Assembly: GCF_003627055.1 (NCBI RefSeq)
Contig: NZ_CP032624.1
Span: forward strand, 1,550,001 to 1,614,000
Direction: 5' to 3'
Source of the DNA: Gryllotalpicola protaetiae
Lineage (GTDB): Bacteria; Actinomycetota; Actinomycetes; Actinomycetales; Microbacteriaceae
Length of the DNA: 64,000 nucleotides
Of this stretch, positions 1 through 7,884 are shown one piece after another. The notes beneath the pieces were generated by a model. It was not told where the DNA came from and did not search any database. It saw only the letters and a program-made list of their open reading frames with translations. How positions within the stretch are numbered: position 1 is the stretch's first letter; each line of letters begins with the position of its first letter. The position numbers and the translations under genes were made by a program.

Positions 1-713
1 GGGTAGGCGACGAAGTTGCCGAACGCGGCCAGGGCGATGAACAGGATGCCGAACATAAGCCGCGGGCGCACGATGGCCTCGCCCATCATGCGGAAGCCCG
101 CGCTGGGCTGGGCGGGCGTGCTGGGCAGAAGCGCGGCGACCGCGACGGCGGCGAACGCGGTGAGGCCAGCTGCGCCCCAGAAGGCGGCGCGCCAGCCGAT
201 GGCGTCCGCCACCGTCGCCCCCACCGGAACGCCGAGCACCGTCGCGAAGCTGACGCCGAACGAGAGGCCGGTGGACACGAGCCGATCGCGGCCCGGTGCG
301 GCCTGGATGCCGACACCGAACGCGAACGCCCAGAACCCCGAGAGCGCGATGCCGAGCAGAAGTCTGCCCACCAGCAGCACCGCGAAGCTCGGCGCGAGCG
401 CGACGATGACGTCGGCGAGCACCCCGGCGATCAGCAGCGCGACGAGGACGCGCTGCCGATCGGCGCGCGGCAGCACGCCCGCGATGGTCGGCGCGGTGAT
501 CGCCCCCGCGATCGCCGTCACGGCCACCGCCCAGCCGGCGACGCCGACGCTGACGTCGAGGTGCCGCGCGATCGTCGGCAGCACGCCGGCCGGCAGGAAC
601 TCGCTGGTGACGAGCACCGCCGTTCCCGAGGCGAGGGCGACGACGGGCGTGATGCCGCGCTTCGGGTGCGCGACGGTCATGGGCGGGAGCGGGGACGTAT
701 CAGTGGTGGCCAC
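1..713 (-). CDS. MFS efflux transporter, 3' end outside window
   Basis: About 237 N-terminal residues of a major facilitator superfamily exporter of the AraJ/NepI type are visible. The reading has successive hydrophobic helices, the motif-A-like loop after helix 2 (VLPRADRQR) and a GRLLLGIALSGFWAF helix 4, as in DHA1 drug or nucleoside exporters. The gene runs off the left edge. I chose the GTG at 713 because CATATT begins exactly 12 nt upstream, fitting a leaderless mRNA. An in-frame ATG at 680 is the alternative. It is chromosomal and outside the mobile element. The substrate cannot be told. Confidence 0.85.
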   Translation of the reverse strand, partial: MATTDTSPLPPMTVAHPKRGITPVVALASGTAVLVTSEFLPAGVLPTIARHLDVSVGVAGWAVAVTAIAGAITAPTIAGVLPRADRQRVLVALLIAGVLADVIVALAPSFAVLLVGRLLLGIALSGFWAFAFGVGIQAAPGRDRLVSTGLSFGVSFATVLGVPVGATVADAIGWRAAFWGAAGLTAFAAVAVAALLPSTPAQPSAGFRMMGEAIVRPRLMFGILFIALAAFGNFVAY

Positions 714-826
714 GCTTCCAATATGTCTGCGCTCGCGCGCACCCGGTTGATGCCCGGTCGCCGGGCTTTGATCGGAGGTCGCGCTTCGGGCTCGCGTCGC
801 CGCGGTTCGTCCCGCGTTGGCCGGCG

Positions 827-1228
827 TCAGTCCCGCCCGAGCAGCTTCGGCAGCCAGGGCCGCAGCTGCTCCCATTCGGCGTCGGTCGCCGTGCCGGCGG
901 CCGCGCGCTGTGCGAGCTCGATGACCTGGGCCGCCGCAGTGCCGCTGATGCTGAGCCGCTGTGCCAGGGCGGCCGGCGACTCGTTCGCCGACGCCCACGC
1001 GCGCAGATCCGGCCCGAAGTGGTGGCGGATGTCGTCGGCGGGCCGGGGCGCGGCATCCGCTCTCTGATAACTGACCGACCCGCCTCGGGACGGCGCCGGG
1101 TTCAGCCTCAGCCAGCGATGCCCGACGACGATGGCCAGGACGAGAAGCCAGGTCAGCAGGACTGTCCCGACGACCCATAGCAGAATCACGAAGAAAGCGA
1201 ATCCGAACCCAGCCGGCCCATAGCTCAT
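827..1228 (-). CDS. Small membrane protein, unknown
   Basis: This 133-residue protein has one strong N-terminal membrane helix (about residues 8-35) followed by a cytoplasmic tail with a charged helical domain ending in LRPWLPKLLGRD. The ATG is preceded at exactly -12 by TAGGTT, so the mRNA is probably leaderless. It is co-oriented with DUF2127 and DedA genes upstream, all membrane proteins. No family is recognised with confidence. Confidence 0.7.
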   Translation of the reverse strand: MSYGPAGFGFAFFVILLWVVGTVLLTWLLVLAIVVGHRWLRLNPAPSRGGSVSYQRADAAPRPADDIRHHFGPDLRAWASANESPAALAQRLSISGTAAAQVIELAQRAAAGTATDAEWEQLRPWLPKLLGRD

Positions 1229-1237
1229 GGCGAGAAC

Positions 1238-1756
1238 CTATTCGATCGTCTTCTCTCGCGCGAGACCCCTGAGCAGGGCGCGCCAGGTGTCGCGCAACTC
1301 GCGGCCTCTGCGCCATTCGCGCCAGGTGAGCCAGATGATCGCGGTGTCGAACGCCGTGAGCACGGCAACGCCGACCGTGGGGGCCGTGACGAGCTCGTAG
1401 ACCTGGAAGACGAGGAACGCGCCGAGCGCGGCGATCGCCCACGGGTAGATGCGCCTTGAGCCCACGAGCAGCGCGACGACGATCGCGAGTTTCACCACCC
1501 CGTGCACGAGCAGGTAGACGGCGAGGAACGCAGTGCCGCCGGTGTCGAGGTGGGCGACGCCGTGAAGCAGGAGATTGGCGAGGACGTCGTGCGGGTCCTC
1601 GGCCAGCTCACCGGCCGTCACCGTGTGTGCGGCACCGCGCAGCTGCGCAGGGCTCACGAACAGCAGCACGACGCCGCCGATCAGCTCGACCAGCCCGTCG
1701 ACGCCCTTGAACAGGACGCCGGTCAGGAAGACGAGGTCGAGGACTCTCTCACGCAC
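1238..1756 (-). CDS. DUF2127 membrane protein
   Basis: About 172 residues with four hydrophobic segments and the DUF2127 signature: an N-terminal GVLFKGVDGLVELIGG helix, a conserved LLHGVAHL segment and a YPWAIAALGAF segment. The GTG at 1756 has a GAAGGGAG ribosome site and removes a low-complexity Arg/Gly N-terminus that would overlap the upstream gene. The family function is unknown. It lies 65 nt downstream of the DedA gene and is probably cotranscribed with it. Confidence 0.8.
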   Translation of the reverse strand: MRERVLDLVFLTGVLFKGVDGLVELIGGVVLLFVSPAQLRGAAHTVTAGELAEDPHDVLANLLLHGVAHLDTGGTAFLAVYLLVHGVVKLAIVVALLVGSRRIYPWAIAALGAFLVFQVYELVTAPTVGVAVLTAFDTAIIWLTWREWRRGRELRDTWRALLRGLAREKTIE

Positions 1757-1820
1757 CCGCTGACTCCCTTCTCGCCGTCGGCCTTGCTCGGTTCGGCCGC
1801 AGCCGCCGCCTCGTGCGGCC

Positions 1821-2441
1821 CTAGCGTTCTGCTGCAACCTTGCGGCGAGCGCGCAGCGCGCTGAGCGCGATCGGCGCGACCGAGATCACGACGACGAGCA
1901 CCATGAGGACGTCGATGTTCGTGGTCACGAACGGGATACCTCCGAGCAACACGCCGAGGGCGACCATGAGCGCGGACCACAGGCCTCCGCCGAGCGCGTT
2001 CCACGCGAGGAAGCGCCGGTAGCGCAGACCGGCGACGCCCGCGGCAAGCGGGACGTATGTCCGCACGACCGGGACGAACCGCCCGAGCACGAGCGAGGCG
2101 CCGCCGTAGCGCGCGAAGAAGGCCTCAGCGCGGTGCAGATGCGCGGACTTCAGCACGCGGGCATCGGGTTTGAAGAGCCCGCGGCCCAACCGCTTCCCCA
2201 GCCAGTAGCCGACCTGATCGCCGAGGAAGGCCGCGATCGCCGCGACGACGACCATCGACCAGATCTGGATGCCGAGCTGCGGAGCCAGGATCGCCGCCGT
2301 GATGAGCAGCGAGTCACCCGGAAGGAACGGGAACAGCACCCCCGATTCGATGAACACGAGCACGCCGATGCCGAGGAGCGCCCACGAGCCCAGAGATGTC
2401 AGGATGCCGGACGGGTCGAGCAGAGGGATCGAGGCGAGCAT
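1821..2441 (-). CDS. DedA family membrane protein
   Basis: 206 residues of a DedA/SNARE-associated (VTT) domain protein. Visible signatures are the ESGVLFPFLPGDSLL segment after the first helix, FLGDQVGYWLGKRLGR, and FARYGGASLVLGRFVPVVRT before a long re-entrant region and a last helix. DedA proteins are integral membrane proteins linked to lipid flipping and membrane homeostasis. Its length is typical. It is the last clearly chromosomal gene before the broken tRNA. Confidence 0.9.
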   Translation of the reverse strand: MLASIPLLDPSGILTSLGSWALLGIGVLVFIESGVLFPFLPGDSLLITAAILAPQLGIQIWSMVVVAAIAAFLGDQVGYWLGKRLGRGLFKPDARVLKSAHLHRAEAFFARYGGASLVLGRFVPVVRTYVPLAAGVAGLRYRRFLAWNALGGGLWSALMVALGVLLGGIPFVTTNIDVLMVLVVVISVAPIALSALRARRKVAAER

Positions 2442-2586
2442 GGACCCACCGTCGGCCGACCTCTACGAGGAATCCCTAAGAAACGGCACCGCCTGCGGAC
2501 TGAAGCCGCTTTCAGGCCGCGCCGCCCCGTTGCGGCGTCGAGCAAGCACGTCTCCCCACCTCGCTCCCGTATGATGGCAGCGCAAC

Positions 2587-2628
2587 GCCGATGTAGTTCA
2601 ATGGCAGAACTTCTGCTTCCCAAGCAGG
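2587..2628 (+). tRNA. tRNA-Gly(CCC), 5' half only
   Basis: The sequence has a 7-nt acceptor strand (GCCGATG), TA, a D arm GTTC-AATGGCA-GAAC and an anticodon stem-loop CTGC-TTCCCAA-GCAG with anticodon CCC (2619-2621). After the anticodon stem the expected variable loop, the T arm with GGTTCGA and the complementary acceptor strand CATCGGC are all absent. The tRNA is interrupted at its anticodon arm, the usual crossover place for tyrosine integrases. Loss is tolerable because tRNA-Gly(UCC) can read GGG. Confidence 0.75.
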
Positions 2629-2707
2629 ATCTGCGGACATTCCGGCGGGTGACGAGCAAGACTTGACTGACCGTCAAACTGGCGCAAAGCCGCGTGTTTA
2701 CACGGGT
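2613..2707 (+). other. Probable attL core and arm sites
   Basis: The sequence diverges from a tRNA at the palindromic anticodon stem CTGCTTCCCAAGCAG, which would be the integrase core. Just inside lie two inverted repeats that could bind integrase or excisionase: TTGAC-N5-GTCAA at 2663-2677 and CGTGT-TT-ACACG at 2693-2704. The integrase gene starts about 110 nt later. The matching right site was not found in the window. Confidence 0.45.
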
Positions 2708-2777
2708 TTATAGGGCTTAACGCCTTCCCTGCAGAGCTTCCCGTCCGACCCAAAAACACCAAGCAACACCCCATGCA

Positions 2778-2809
2778 TGAGTGCACTTATGAGTGCACCA
2801 AGGTATTCT
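2778..2809 (+). promoter_or_regulatory. int promoter with tandem repeat
   Basis: TGAGTGCAC occurs twice (from 2778 and from 2790), 12 nt apart and therefore on nearly one helical turn, immediately upstream of TATTCT (2804-2809). The -10 begins exactly 12 nt before the GTG at 2816. The repeats cover the expected -35 area, so they could be an operator for a repressor or Xis-like protein. Confidence 0.45.
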
Positions 2810-2815
2810 GTGGCG

Positions 2816-4132
2816 GTGCCCAAGTCGAAGCCTCACAGCCACGAGATCAACGCATTCCAGATCCGTGGCGGAAAGCTGTGGGCTGCCATCTACGAGGGCG
2901 AACGGGACGAATCGGGCGAGCGCAACCAGATTCGCCGCACGGGCAAGACCCGCAAGATCGCGATCGCCAAGGTTCAGGCGGTTCTCAACGAGATCGCGGT
3001 CAACGGAGGCAAGCCGACAGATCGGCGTACTCGCATCGCAGACGTTGCCCGAATGTACCTCGAGCTGAAGGAAACCGAGGCGATCAGCCCGAAGGGGATG
3101 CGAGAGATTCGCGACAATCTGAACAAGTACATCGTTCCTCTGCTCGGCTCGAAGGTCGCCACGTCGCTGACGAAAGGAGGCGTTTCAAGGTTCCACACCG
3201 CCACCCAACTAAAGGCGATGGAATCGAAACGCTCGATCGACGGCTACTCGACCACGCTGAACGCCCACAAGACACTCGTTGCCCTGCTCAATTTCGCCGT
3301 CGACGAGGGCATCGTGCCACGCAACGTTGCCGAGGCGAAGGGGCGGCCCAAGCCGCCTGAGGGACGGGCGCAGCGACAGAAGAACCGCGGGTCCCTGACG
3401 GCACTCGAAGCCGCCCGCCTTCGAGATGAGGGTGGCGCGAGATGGAGGCTTTACGTCGTCTCAGGAGGACGCTCGTCAGAGATCAGAGGTCTTCGATGGG
3501 AGTACGTCGACTGGGATCACGACCTCATCCATCTTGACTGGCGCGCCGCCGAGGTGGAGTACGCACACGCATGCGGCCCTCAGCGGGCGGATGGAAGCTG
3601 GCCGTGCGGCAAGAAGACGGGGTTCGGCTGCACCGCACAAGACAAGGACAACCCGACTTTCAGGTTGTCCACGCTCCTTGAGTCCGAGCGAATCGCTGGT
3701 CGTTGGTTCTTCATGCGCCCGAAGGGGCAGCGCGCACGGCCCATCATCATGACGAGTGAGCTGAAGCGCGAGCTCCTCGAGCTTCAGGAGGCGACAAAGT
3801 CGGCCCACAACCCCTTCGGCCTCGTGTGGCCGCGCGATAATGGGTGGCCAGAAGAGAACCGCGACGAGAACGAGGCGCTCCGGGAGGCACTGCGCCGGCT
3901 GGGTATTGAGCGTCCAGGCGTCTCCGTGACGCTGCACTGGCTCAGGCACTCATTCGTGACGCTCATGAAACAGGCGGGAGTGCCGTGGGCGGCGTTCGGC
4001 CCTGTGGCGGGCCACGCTGACGAGAGCACCTCGGATCTGTACACCCATGAAGACATCGAAGCGAGCCGCGAGGGCGTCCAGAAGTTGAACGACATGCTCA
4101 CGCGCACGCTCCGTGAAGCGGCGTCTCAGTAG
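2816..4132 (+). CDS. int: Tyrosine-type site-specific integrase
   Basis: This 438-residue phage-type integrase has an N-terminal arm-binding region with AKVQAVLNEIA, a SAM-like core-binding domain (about 65-190) and a catalytic domain. Catalytic residues seen are Arg219 (in SGGRSSEIRGL), His374-x-x-Arg377 (HWLRHSF), His400 (GHADE) and Tyr409 (LYTH). An insert around residue 250 carries Cys in ACGP, WPCGK and FGC and may bind zinc. The GTG at 2816 is chosen because TATTCT lies 12 nt before it. ATGs at 2777 and 2789 would start inside the promoter repeat. It should integrate and excise the element at the neighbouring tRNA-Gly site. Confidence 0.93.
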   Translation: MPKSKPHSHEINAFQIRGGKLWAAIYEGERDESGERNQIRRTGKTRKIAIAKVQAVLNEIAVNGGKPTDRRTRIADVARMYLELKETEAISPKGMREIRDNLNKYIVPLLGSKVATSLTKGGVSRFHTATQLKAMESKRSIDGYSTTLNAHKTLVALLNFAVDEGIVPRNVAEAKGRPKPPEGRAQRQKNRGSLTALEAARLRDEGGARWRLYVVSGGRSSEIRGLRWEYVDWDHDLIHLDWRAAEVEYAHACGPQRADGSWPCGKKTGFGCTAQDKDNPTFRLSTLLESERIAGRWFFMRPKGQRARPIIMTSELKRELLELQEATKSAHNPFGLVWPRDNGWPEENRDENEALREALRRLGIERPGVSVTLHWLRHSFVTLMKQAGVPWAAFGPVAGHADESTSDLYTHEDIEASREGVQKLNDMLTRTLREAASQ

Positions 4133-4587
4133 AGCTTGTACGGCTGGCGGGGGAGGCTCGCGACGAACCGTCGAAGTTCGTCCACGGTGAAGAGTGGCTT
4201 GTTGCCTGACGGAATCTTGCCAAGGTGGCCGGCACGAACGTGCTTGCAGAACTGTGAGTAACTCATGCCACAGAGAGCGGCAGCCGTCTTCTGGTCGACC
4301 GACAGCGGCTCCATCGCGAACCAGACTTCGCGGTTCGACGCCGCGCTCTCACTCGGGCCGCTCGCGAGTCCTTCAAGGAACCGGCGCAGGCAGTCGAAGG
4401 TGAATAACGGCTTGGTCCCGGAGTAGTACGCCGTGATCTCGCCAGTCCAGAGATGAGCGCGAAGCTGCGATGAGCTGATTCCGAGCAGAACCGCAGCGGT
4501 CTCTGTGTCGACGGCGACTGGGTGCACGACGACTCGGAGGTCGCGGCGGTCGAGTGAAGGGATGCATGTGATCTCAGGTGACGTCAT
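4126..4587 (-). CDS. Excisionase-like protein with two HTH domains
   Basis: 153 residues containing two copies of the same small MerR/Xis-like helix-turn-helix module. The first has VDTETAAVLLGISSSQLRAHL and ends TKPLFTFDCLRRFLEGL. The second has VDQKTAAALCGMSYSQFCKHV and ends NKPLFTVDELRRFVASL. Such winged helix domains act as excisionases or DNA-bending cofactors. The gene is convergent with int and their 3' ends overlap by 7 bp. ATG 4587 follows AGGAAGGG at good spacing. Confidence 0.7.
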   Translation of the reverse strand: MTSPEITCIPSLDRRDLRVVVHPVAVDTETAAVLLGISSSQLRAHLWTGEITAYYSGTKPLFTFDCLRRFLEGLASGPSESAASNREVWFAMEPLSVDQKTAAALCGMSYSQFCKHVRAGHLGKIPSGNKPLFTVDELRRFVASLPRQPYKLY

Positions 4588-4648
4588 ACCCTTCCTGTGC
4601 AGTTCACAGGCAGGCGGCTGGGTTGTATCACTCGGATACACTCACTGA

Positions 4649-5098
4649 GTGCCTCCGAAGTATGACCCGCGCTCTCTGCTGGCCGCGCGCGAAGACCCGC
4701 AACTGGCGGCTCTGGCAGCAGCTGCAACGGACGAGCTCGTGCATCGGATTCGCGCATGGGCCCGCGTCGAAGCAGATCGACTTGGCGTTCAGTCCGACGT
4801 GCTGGCAGCCGCTCTGCTCGTGGACGCGCGAGACCGGCTCGGAGACCATGAGCAGATCGCGGCCGGCGCCGCGCGCGCTCATGGGGAGCCGCGGCAGGCT
4901 GTGGCGGATGCAGTCCGAGAGCCGCATCAGAGCAACCTCGGACGTCGATACCCGGACCTCGCACGCATCGCCGCCTGGCATCGAGCCCGCGCCAGCGGCG
5001 CTGAGGACGACCTGGTCGTCGGCGCCATAGTCATGCCCGCGAGCTGGGTGATGCCAGGTCTCGCCGGAACGGCGAAGCCGCGCACTCCGCGCTGGTAG
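4649..5098 (+). CDS. Hypothetical protein
   Basis: 149 residues, Ala/Arg rich, mostly helical (AAREDPQLAALAAAATDELVHRI, then a charged Arg/Asp stretch). No family is recognised. It is divergent from the excisionase gene. The GTG start is supported by TACACT at 4637-4642, exactly 12 nt upstream. Coding status rests on this promoter and codon bias only. Confidence 0.5.
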   Translation: MPPKYDPRSLLAAREDPQLAALAAAATDELVHRIRAWARVEADRLGVQSDVLAAALLVDARDRLGDHEQIAAGAARAHGEPRQAVADAVREPHQSNLGRRYPDLARIAAWHRARASGAEDDLVVGAIVMPASWVMPGLAGTAKPRTPRW

Positions 5099-5141
5099 GG
5101 CCCGACGAAATAGTCACGCCTCGCAGACCAGGCTCCGCGAG

Positions 5142-5372
5142 TTACGCCCGGCGCACCCGCGCCTCCACGAGCCTGCGCACCGGGTCGACGAGCGTCGGAT
5201 CGAACGGCGCGTAGAGGATCTCGCCGAGCGCCCGGTAAATCTCAGCGGCCCGATCACGTGCCTCAGCGTCGAGCGATGTTGGACGGGGCGCCGATGGCTT
5301 CGGCAACGTCGCGAGCCCGGAAGCCGTGAGTAGCCGCAGGAGCGCCGCTGCACGCGTCCCGGTCCTACCCAT
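5142..5372 (-). CDS. Small hypothetical protein
   Basis: 76 residues starting MGRTGTRAAALLRLL, with a C-terminal helical half (AEARDRAAEIYRALGEILYAPFDP) that looks like a folded helical hairpin. No family recognised. It lies between two plus-strand genes and has its own orientation. Confidence 0.5.
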   Translation of the reverse strand: MGRTGTRAAALLRLLTASGLATLPKPSAPRPTSLDAEARDRAAEIYRALGEILYAPFDPTLVDPVRRLVEARVRRA

Positions 5373-5401
5373 GATCCGAGTCTTTCAGGGTCTGCGAGCC
5401 G

Positions 5402-5413
5402 TCCGCGCATAGT
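5402..5413 (+). promoter_or_regulatory. Shared element promoter, CATAG type
   Basis: TCCGCG then CATAGT. The GTG at 5420 is exactly 12 nt after the hexamer start. Confidence 0.6.
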
Positions 5414-5419
5414 CGGTGC

Positions 5420-5974
5420 GTGACGAAGATGGTGCTGGACGGTGAAATGCGCGCTGAGCCGCAGTACGACGCCTCCGGCCGTCTATTCCGATGGGAGCTG
5501 CGTGACCTTGCGGCTGAGCGGGTCTTCTACGGAACATCGGCGACCTACCTCTTGGCGACGCAGATCGCCGGCTACACCGCCACTGACTACCCAACCGTCC
5601 CCGACCTCGCAGCCCAGCTCGCCGCACGCCATGACTACGCGGTCGATCTCGCCACGGTCATGCAGTCGGCGCGCAACAGCCGCTTTGAGGAAGAGCACGG
5701 CAGCGGCGCGATCAACCGTCTGCCGCGTTTCGTCGCGGCGACGCTCCGTGTCGACAAGCGCCGTTGGTCCGGGATACGCAGCTGGCGCCGCGACCTTCCG
5801 GCGCTCGTTGTGCCCGAATCGACCATCCTCTTCTCGCAGCGAGCGGCGTCGATTCCGCGCGGCAACGTTGAGCTGGTCCATGATCTCGACGAGCTCTCGC
5901 TGCTGGCCAATATTGCGTCCGTTCACGGGCTCCAACTTGTCGACCGAGCCACCGACGAGGACAAGCTGTGGTGA
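5420..5974 (+). CDS. Hypothetical protein
   Basis: 184 residues, acidic-basic mixed, soluble. It has an N-terminal region with FRWELRDLAAERVFYGTSATYLLATQIAGY and a C-terminal VELVHDLDELSLLANIASVHGLQLV. No family recognised. The start GTG sits at the predicted transcription start of the shared element promoter, so the mRNA is leaderless. Its stop overlaps the start of the next small membrane protein (GTGA), so the two are translationally coupled. Confidence 0.65.
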   Translation: MTKMVLDGEMRAEPQYDASGRLFRWELRDLAAERVFYGTSATYLLATQIAGYTATDYPTVPDLAAQLAARHDYAVDLATVMQSARNSRFEEEHGSGAINRLPRFVAATLRVDKRRWSGIRSWRRDLPALVVPESTILFSQRAASIPRGNVELVHDLDELSLLANIASVHGLQLVDRATDEDKLW

Positions 5975-6126
5975 ACCGTTGGCTCCTCCACGCCGCGAGC
6001 CTCACCGCGATCGTGGCGGCCGCTCTCGCGGTCGGTGCCGCGCAGGGTCTGCCCGTGGCCTTATCGCTGGGCGTCGCGGCCGGCGCGGCGGCGGTCTACG
6101 CGGTCCTCTCGGTTCTCCGCGCATAG
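5971..6126 (+). CDS. Two-helix small membrane protein
   Basis: 51 residues with two hydrophobic helices (LTAIVAAALAVGAAQGL and VALSLGVAAGAAAVYAVLSVL) and little else. GTG overlaps the upstream stop by GTGA. Its last codons, CGC GCA TAG, are themselves the promoter hexamer of the next gene. No function is known. Confidence 0.55.
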   Translation: MNRWLLHAASLTAIVAAALAVGAAQGLPVALSLGVAAGAAAVYAVLSVLRA

Positions 6127-6127
6127 G
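6116..6127 (+). promoter_or_regulatory. Shared element promoter, CATAG type
   Basis: TCCGCG then CATAGG. ATG 6134 is exactly 12 nt after the hexamer start. The TAG is also the stop codon of the upstream gene. Confidence 0.6.
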
Positions 6128-6133
6128 GATGAC

Positions 6134-6700
6134 ATGCGCAATCAGCCGCCGATCGTCCTCGTCGACCTCGACAACGCCACGGCCGACTTCACCGGTCACT
6201 TGAACGCGGGGCTCGCTCGGCTCTATCCCGACATCGCCCCTCACGACGGCAAGCAGTTCGCAATCTGGGGCGACGACGCGGACCGGAACGCGGCGATCCG
6301 CGACGTGGTCACGGAAGCTGATTTCTTCGCGACGATGCCCGTCTACGGCGGCGCGCGGGACGCCCTGATCGCGATGCTGCGCGCGGGGATCGACGTGCAG
6401 ATCTGCACGTCGCCGATGACCTCGAACGTTCTGAGCGCGAGCGCGAAGATCGCGTGGGTCCGAAGGTTCCTCGGTCGGCGCTTCGTCGAGCGAACGACGA
6501 TCACTGCCCGCAAGGAGCTCGTGGTTGGGAATCTGCTCGTGGACGACCGGGTCTACCCGGCATTCGTCCGCGAACCGCTGTGGCAGCAGGTGTACTTCAC
6601 CCAGCCTTACAACGCCAATGTGCCCGGTCCGCACTTCGACCGCTGGGAAGACTGGGAAGGCATCATCGTGCCGCTGCTCGAAGGCGCCTCCGATGCGTGA
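6134..6700 (+). CDS. 5'(3')-deoxyribonucleotidase-like HAD protein
   Basis: 188 residues resembling the cytosolic NT5C family of HAD phosphatases that dephosphorylate deoxynucleoside monophosphates. Motif I is VLVDLDN (nucleophile Asp and general acid Asp), motif II is DVQICTSP, and motif III/IV is a Lys in TARKELVVGN followed by LLVDDR. A metal-binding Asp pair is therefore intact. Such a protein in a mobile element could alter nucleotide pools. Leaderless start. The next gene overlaps its 3' end by 8 nt. Confidence 0.75.
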   Translation: MRNQPPIVLVDLDNATADFTGHLNAGLARLYPDIAPHDGKQFAIWGDDADRNAAIRDVVTEADFFATMPVYGGARDALIAMLRAGIDVQICTSPMTSNVLSASAKIAWVRRFLGRRFVERTTITARKELVVGNLLVDDRVYPAFVREPLWQQVYFTQPYNANVPGPHFDRWEDWEGIIVPLLEGASDA

Positions 6701-7232
6701 AGCCCTTGCCGAGGTCCTGCGCCGACACCTGGTGGCGGCTGCCTGGCTCAACGACGTGTCCGTCGCCGATTTCGTTGAGAGCGCGCCGCAGGAAGTGTGG
6801 TCGCTGGCTGTCGTGCTCTGGCCGGACGCCATTTTGGGCAACGAGGAACGCAACGACCTCCTCGGAGTGATCGCCGCGGACGTCGAAGAGCACCTGGGCC
6901 GCCCCGTGAGGCTCGTCGAGCACGATCTCGGAGTCCAGTTCTCTCGGATCGGCCAGATCTTCGACGACCGGATGTCCGGCCGGTGGTTCGCCGTGTCGGA
7001 AGCGGCGCGCAGGCTCTCCGAGACGAGGCTCGCTGAGACATACGACCGCGAGCAGACGCTCGACGCGCTCAAATCGCTGGCGGCGGCAGGGTCGTGGCTG
7101 GCGATGGGCGTCGACACGATCAAGACGCCCGGGATGGATCGCGACGAGCTGCGGGAGATCTCCGAACTGCTTGATCGCGTCCATGGGTTGGCGTGGCTCG
7201 CTCATAACCGGATGCAAAGCACCGGCGATTGA
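6693..7232 (+). CDS. Hypothetical protein
   Basis: 179 residues, soluble, predicted mostly helical, with LAEVLRRHLVAAAWLNDVSVADF at the start and REISELLDRVHGLAWLAHNRM at the end. No family recognised. ATG 6693 lies inside the end of the deoxyribonucleotidase gene, so the two are coupled and possibly act together. Confidence 0.65.
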   Translation: MREALAEVLRRHLVAAAWLNDVSVADFVESAPQEVWSLAVVLWPDAILGNEERNDLLGVIAADVEEHLGRPVRLVEHDLGVQFSRIGQIFDDRMSGRWFAVSEAARRLSETRLAETYDREQTLDALKSLAAAGSWLAMGVDTIKTPGMDRDELREISELLDRVHGLAWLAHNRMQSTGD

Positions 7233-7404
7233 GGCCGGCGCGAACCGCGCTCACGCGCCTCTCGCCGCCGCTGACGCGTCGCCTTACCTTGCGCCCCGTG
7301 TCACGCCGCAGGCGCAGCGTCCGCGTCCCGTCGGCCTCGCTCCGTGCGCGAGACGTTGCCGAATCGTGCCTCGCCGCCGTCTGGTCTCTCGCCAGGATGG
7401 GGTC

Positions 7405-7884
7405 GTGGGGAAGCTCGGAGCTGCACTGGCCGTGTGTGGCCTGGCGATCGCTGTGAGCGTCGCGGGCGCCGGTTGCACACCGGTGCGCGCATGCGCAGGT
7501 CCAGGGATACCGTCGCCTGCTGTGTGGGTGGACGCGACCCCGTGGCTCACCGCCCACCCATCGTCGGAAGTCCGGGCCTGTTACGGGGATCACTGCGCGA
7601 CGATCGACGCGTCGACGCCGCGGCCGCCGCAGCTGATCCACGGCGACGGGTCGCCGAGTCAGCCGCTCTCCCTCAGCGTGAAAGCGGAAGGCGGACCTGA
7701 CAGCCTGGTCGCCACCGAGAAGATCGGGTTGAAGAAGTCCACCTTCACGGGTGGCGCATGCGGGCCGGTTTCAAGCTGGGGTCGGATCGTGATCCTCGAC
7801 GCGCAAGGTCAGCTCCAAGATCGCGGGTGGGACGGCCGAGCCCCGCTGGATGGTGTGCCGGTACCCACGCCCACCGCGAGCTGA
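7405..7884 (+). CDS. Putative lipoprotein
   Basis: 159 residues from GTG 7405. There is a short positive N-terminus, a hydrophobic stretch GAALAVCGLAIAVSVAG and a lipobox-like AGAGC, so a secreted, lipid-anchored protein is predicted. The mature part has several cysteines (ACAGP, ACYGDHC, GGACGP) that may form disulfides. CAGGAT begins exactly 12 nt upstream. No family recognised. Confidence 0.6.
   Translation: MGKLGAALAVCGLAIAVSVAGAGCTPVRACAGPGIPSPAVWVDATPWLTAHPSSEVRACYGDHCATIDASTPRPPQLIHGDGSPSQPLSLSVKAEGGPDSLVATEKIGLKKSTFTGGACGPVSSWGRIVILDAQGQLQDRGWDGRAPLDGVPVPTPTAS

Noticed and set aside
16-750. Long plus-strand frame at the left edge
   Set aside because: It is antisense to the MFS transporter, whose minus-strand reading has clear membrane helices and family motifs.
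2587-2707. Complete tRNA-Gly with unusual T arm
   Set aside because: The downstream sequence cannot pair with the acceptor strand and lacks a T-loop motif.
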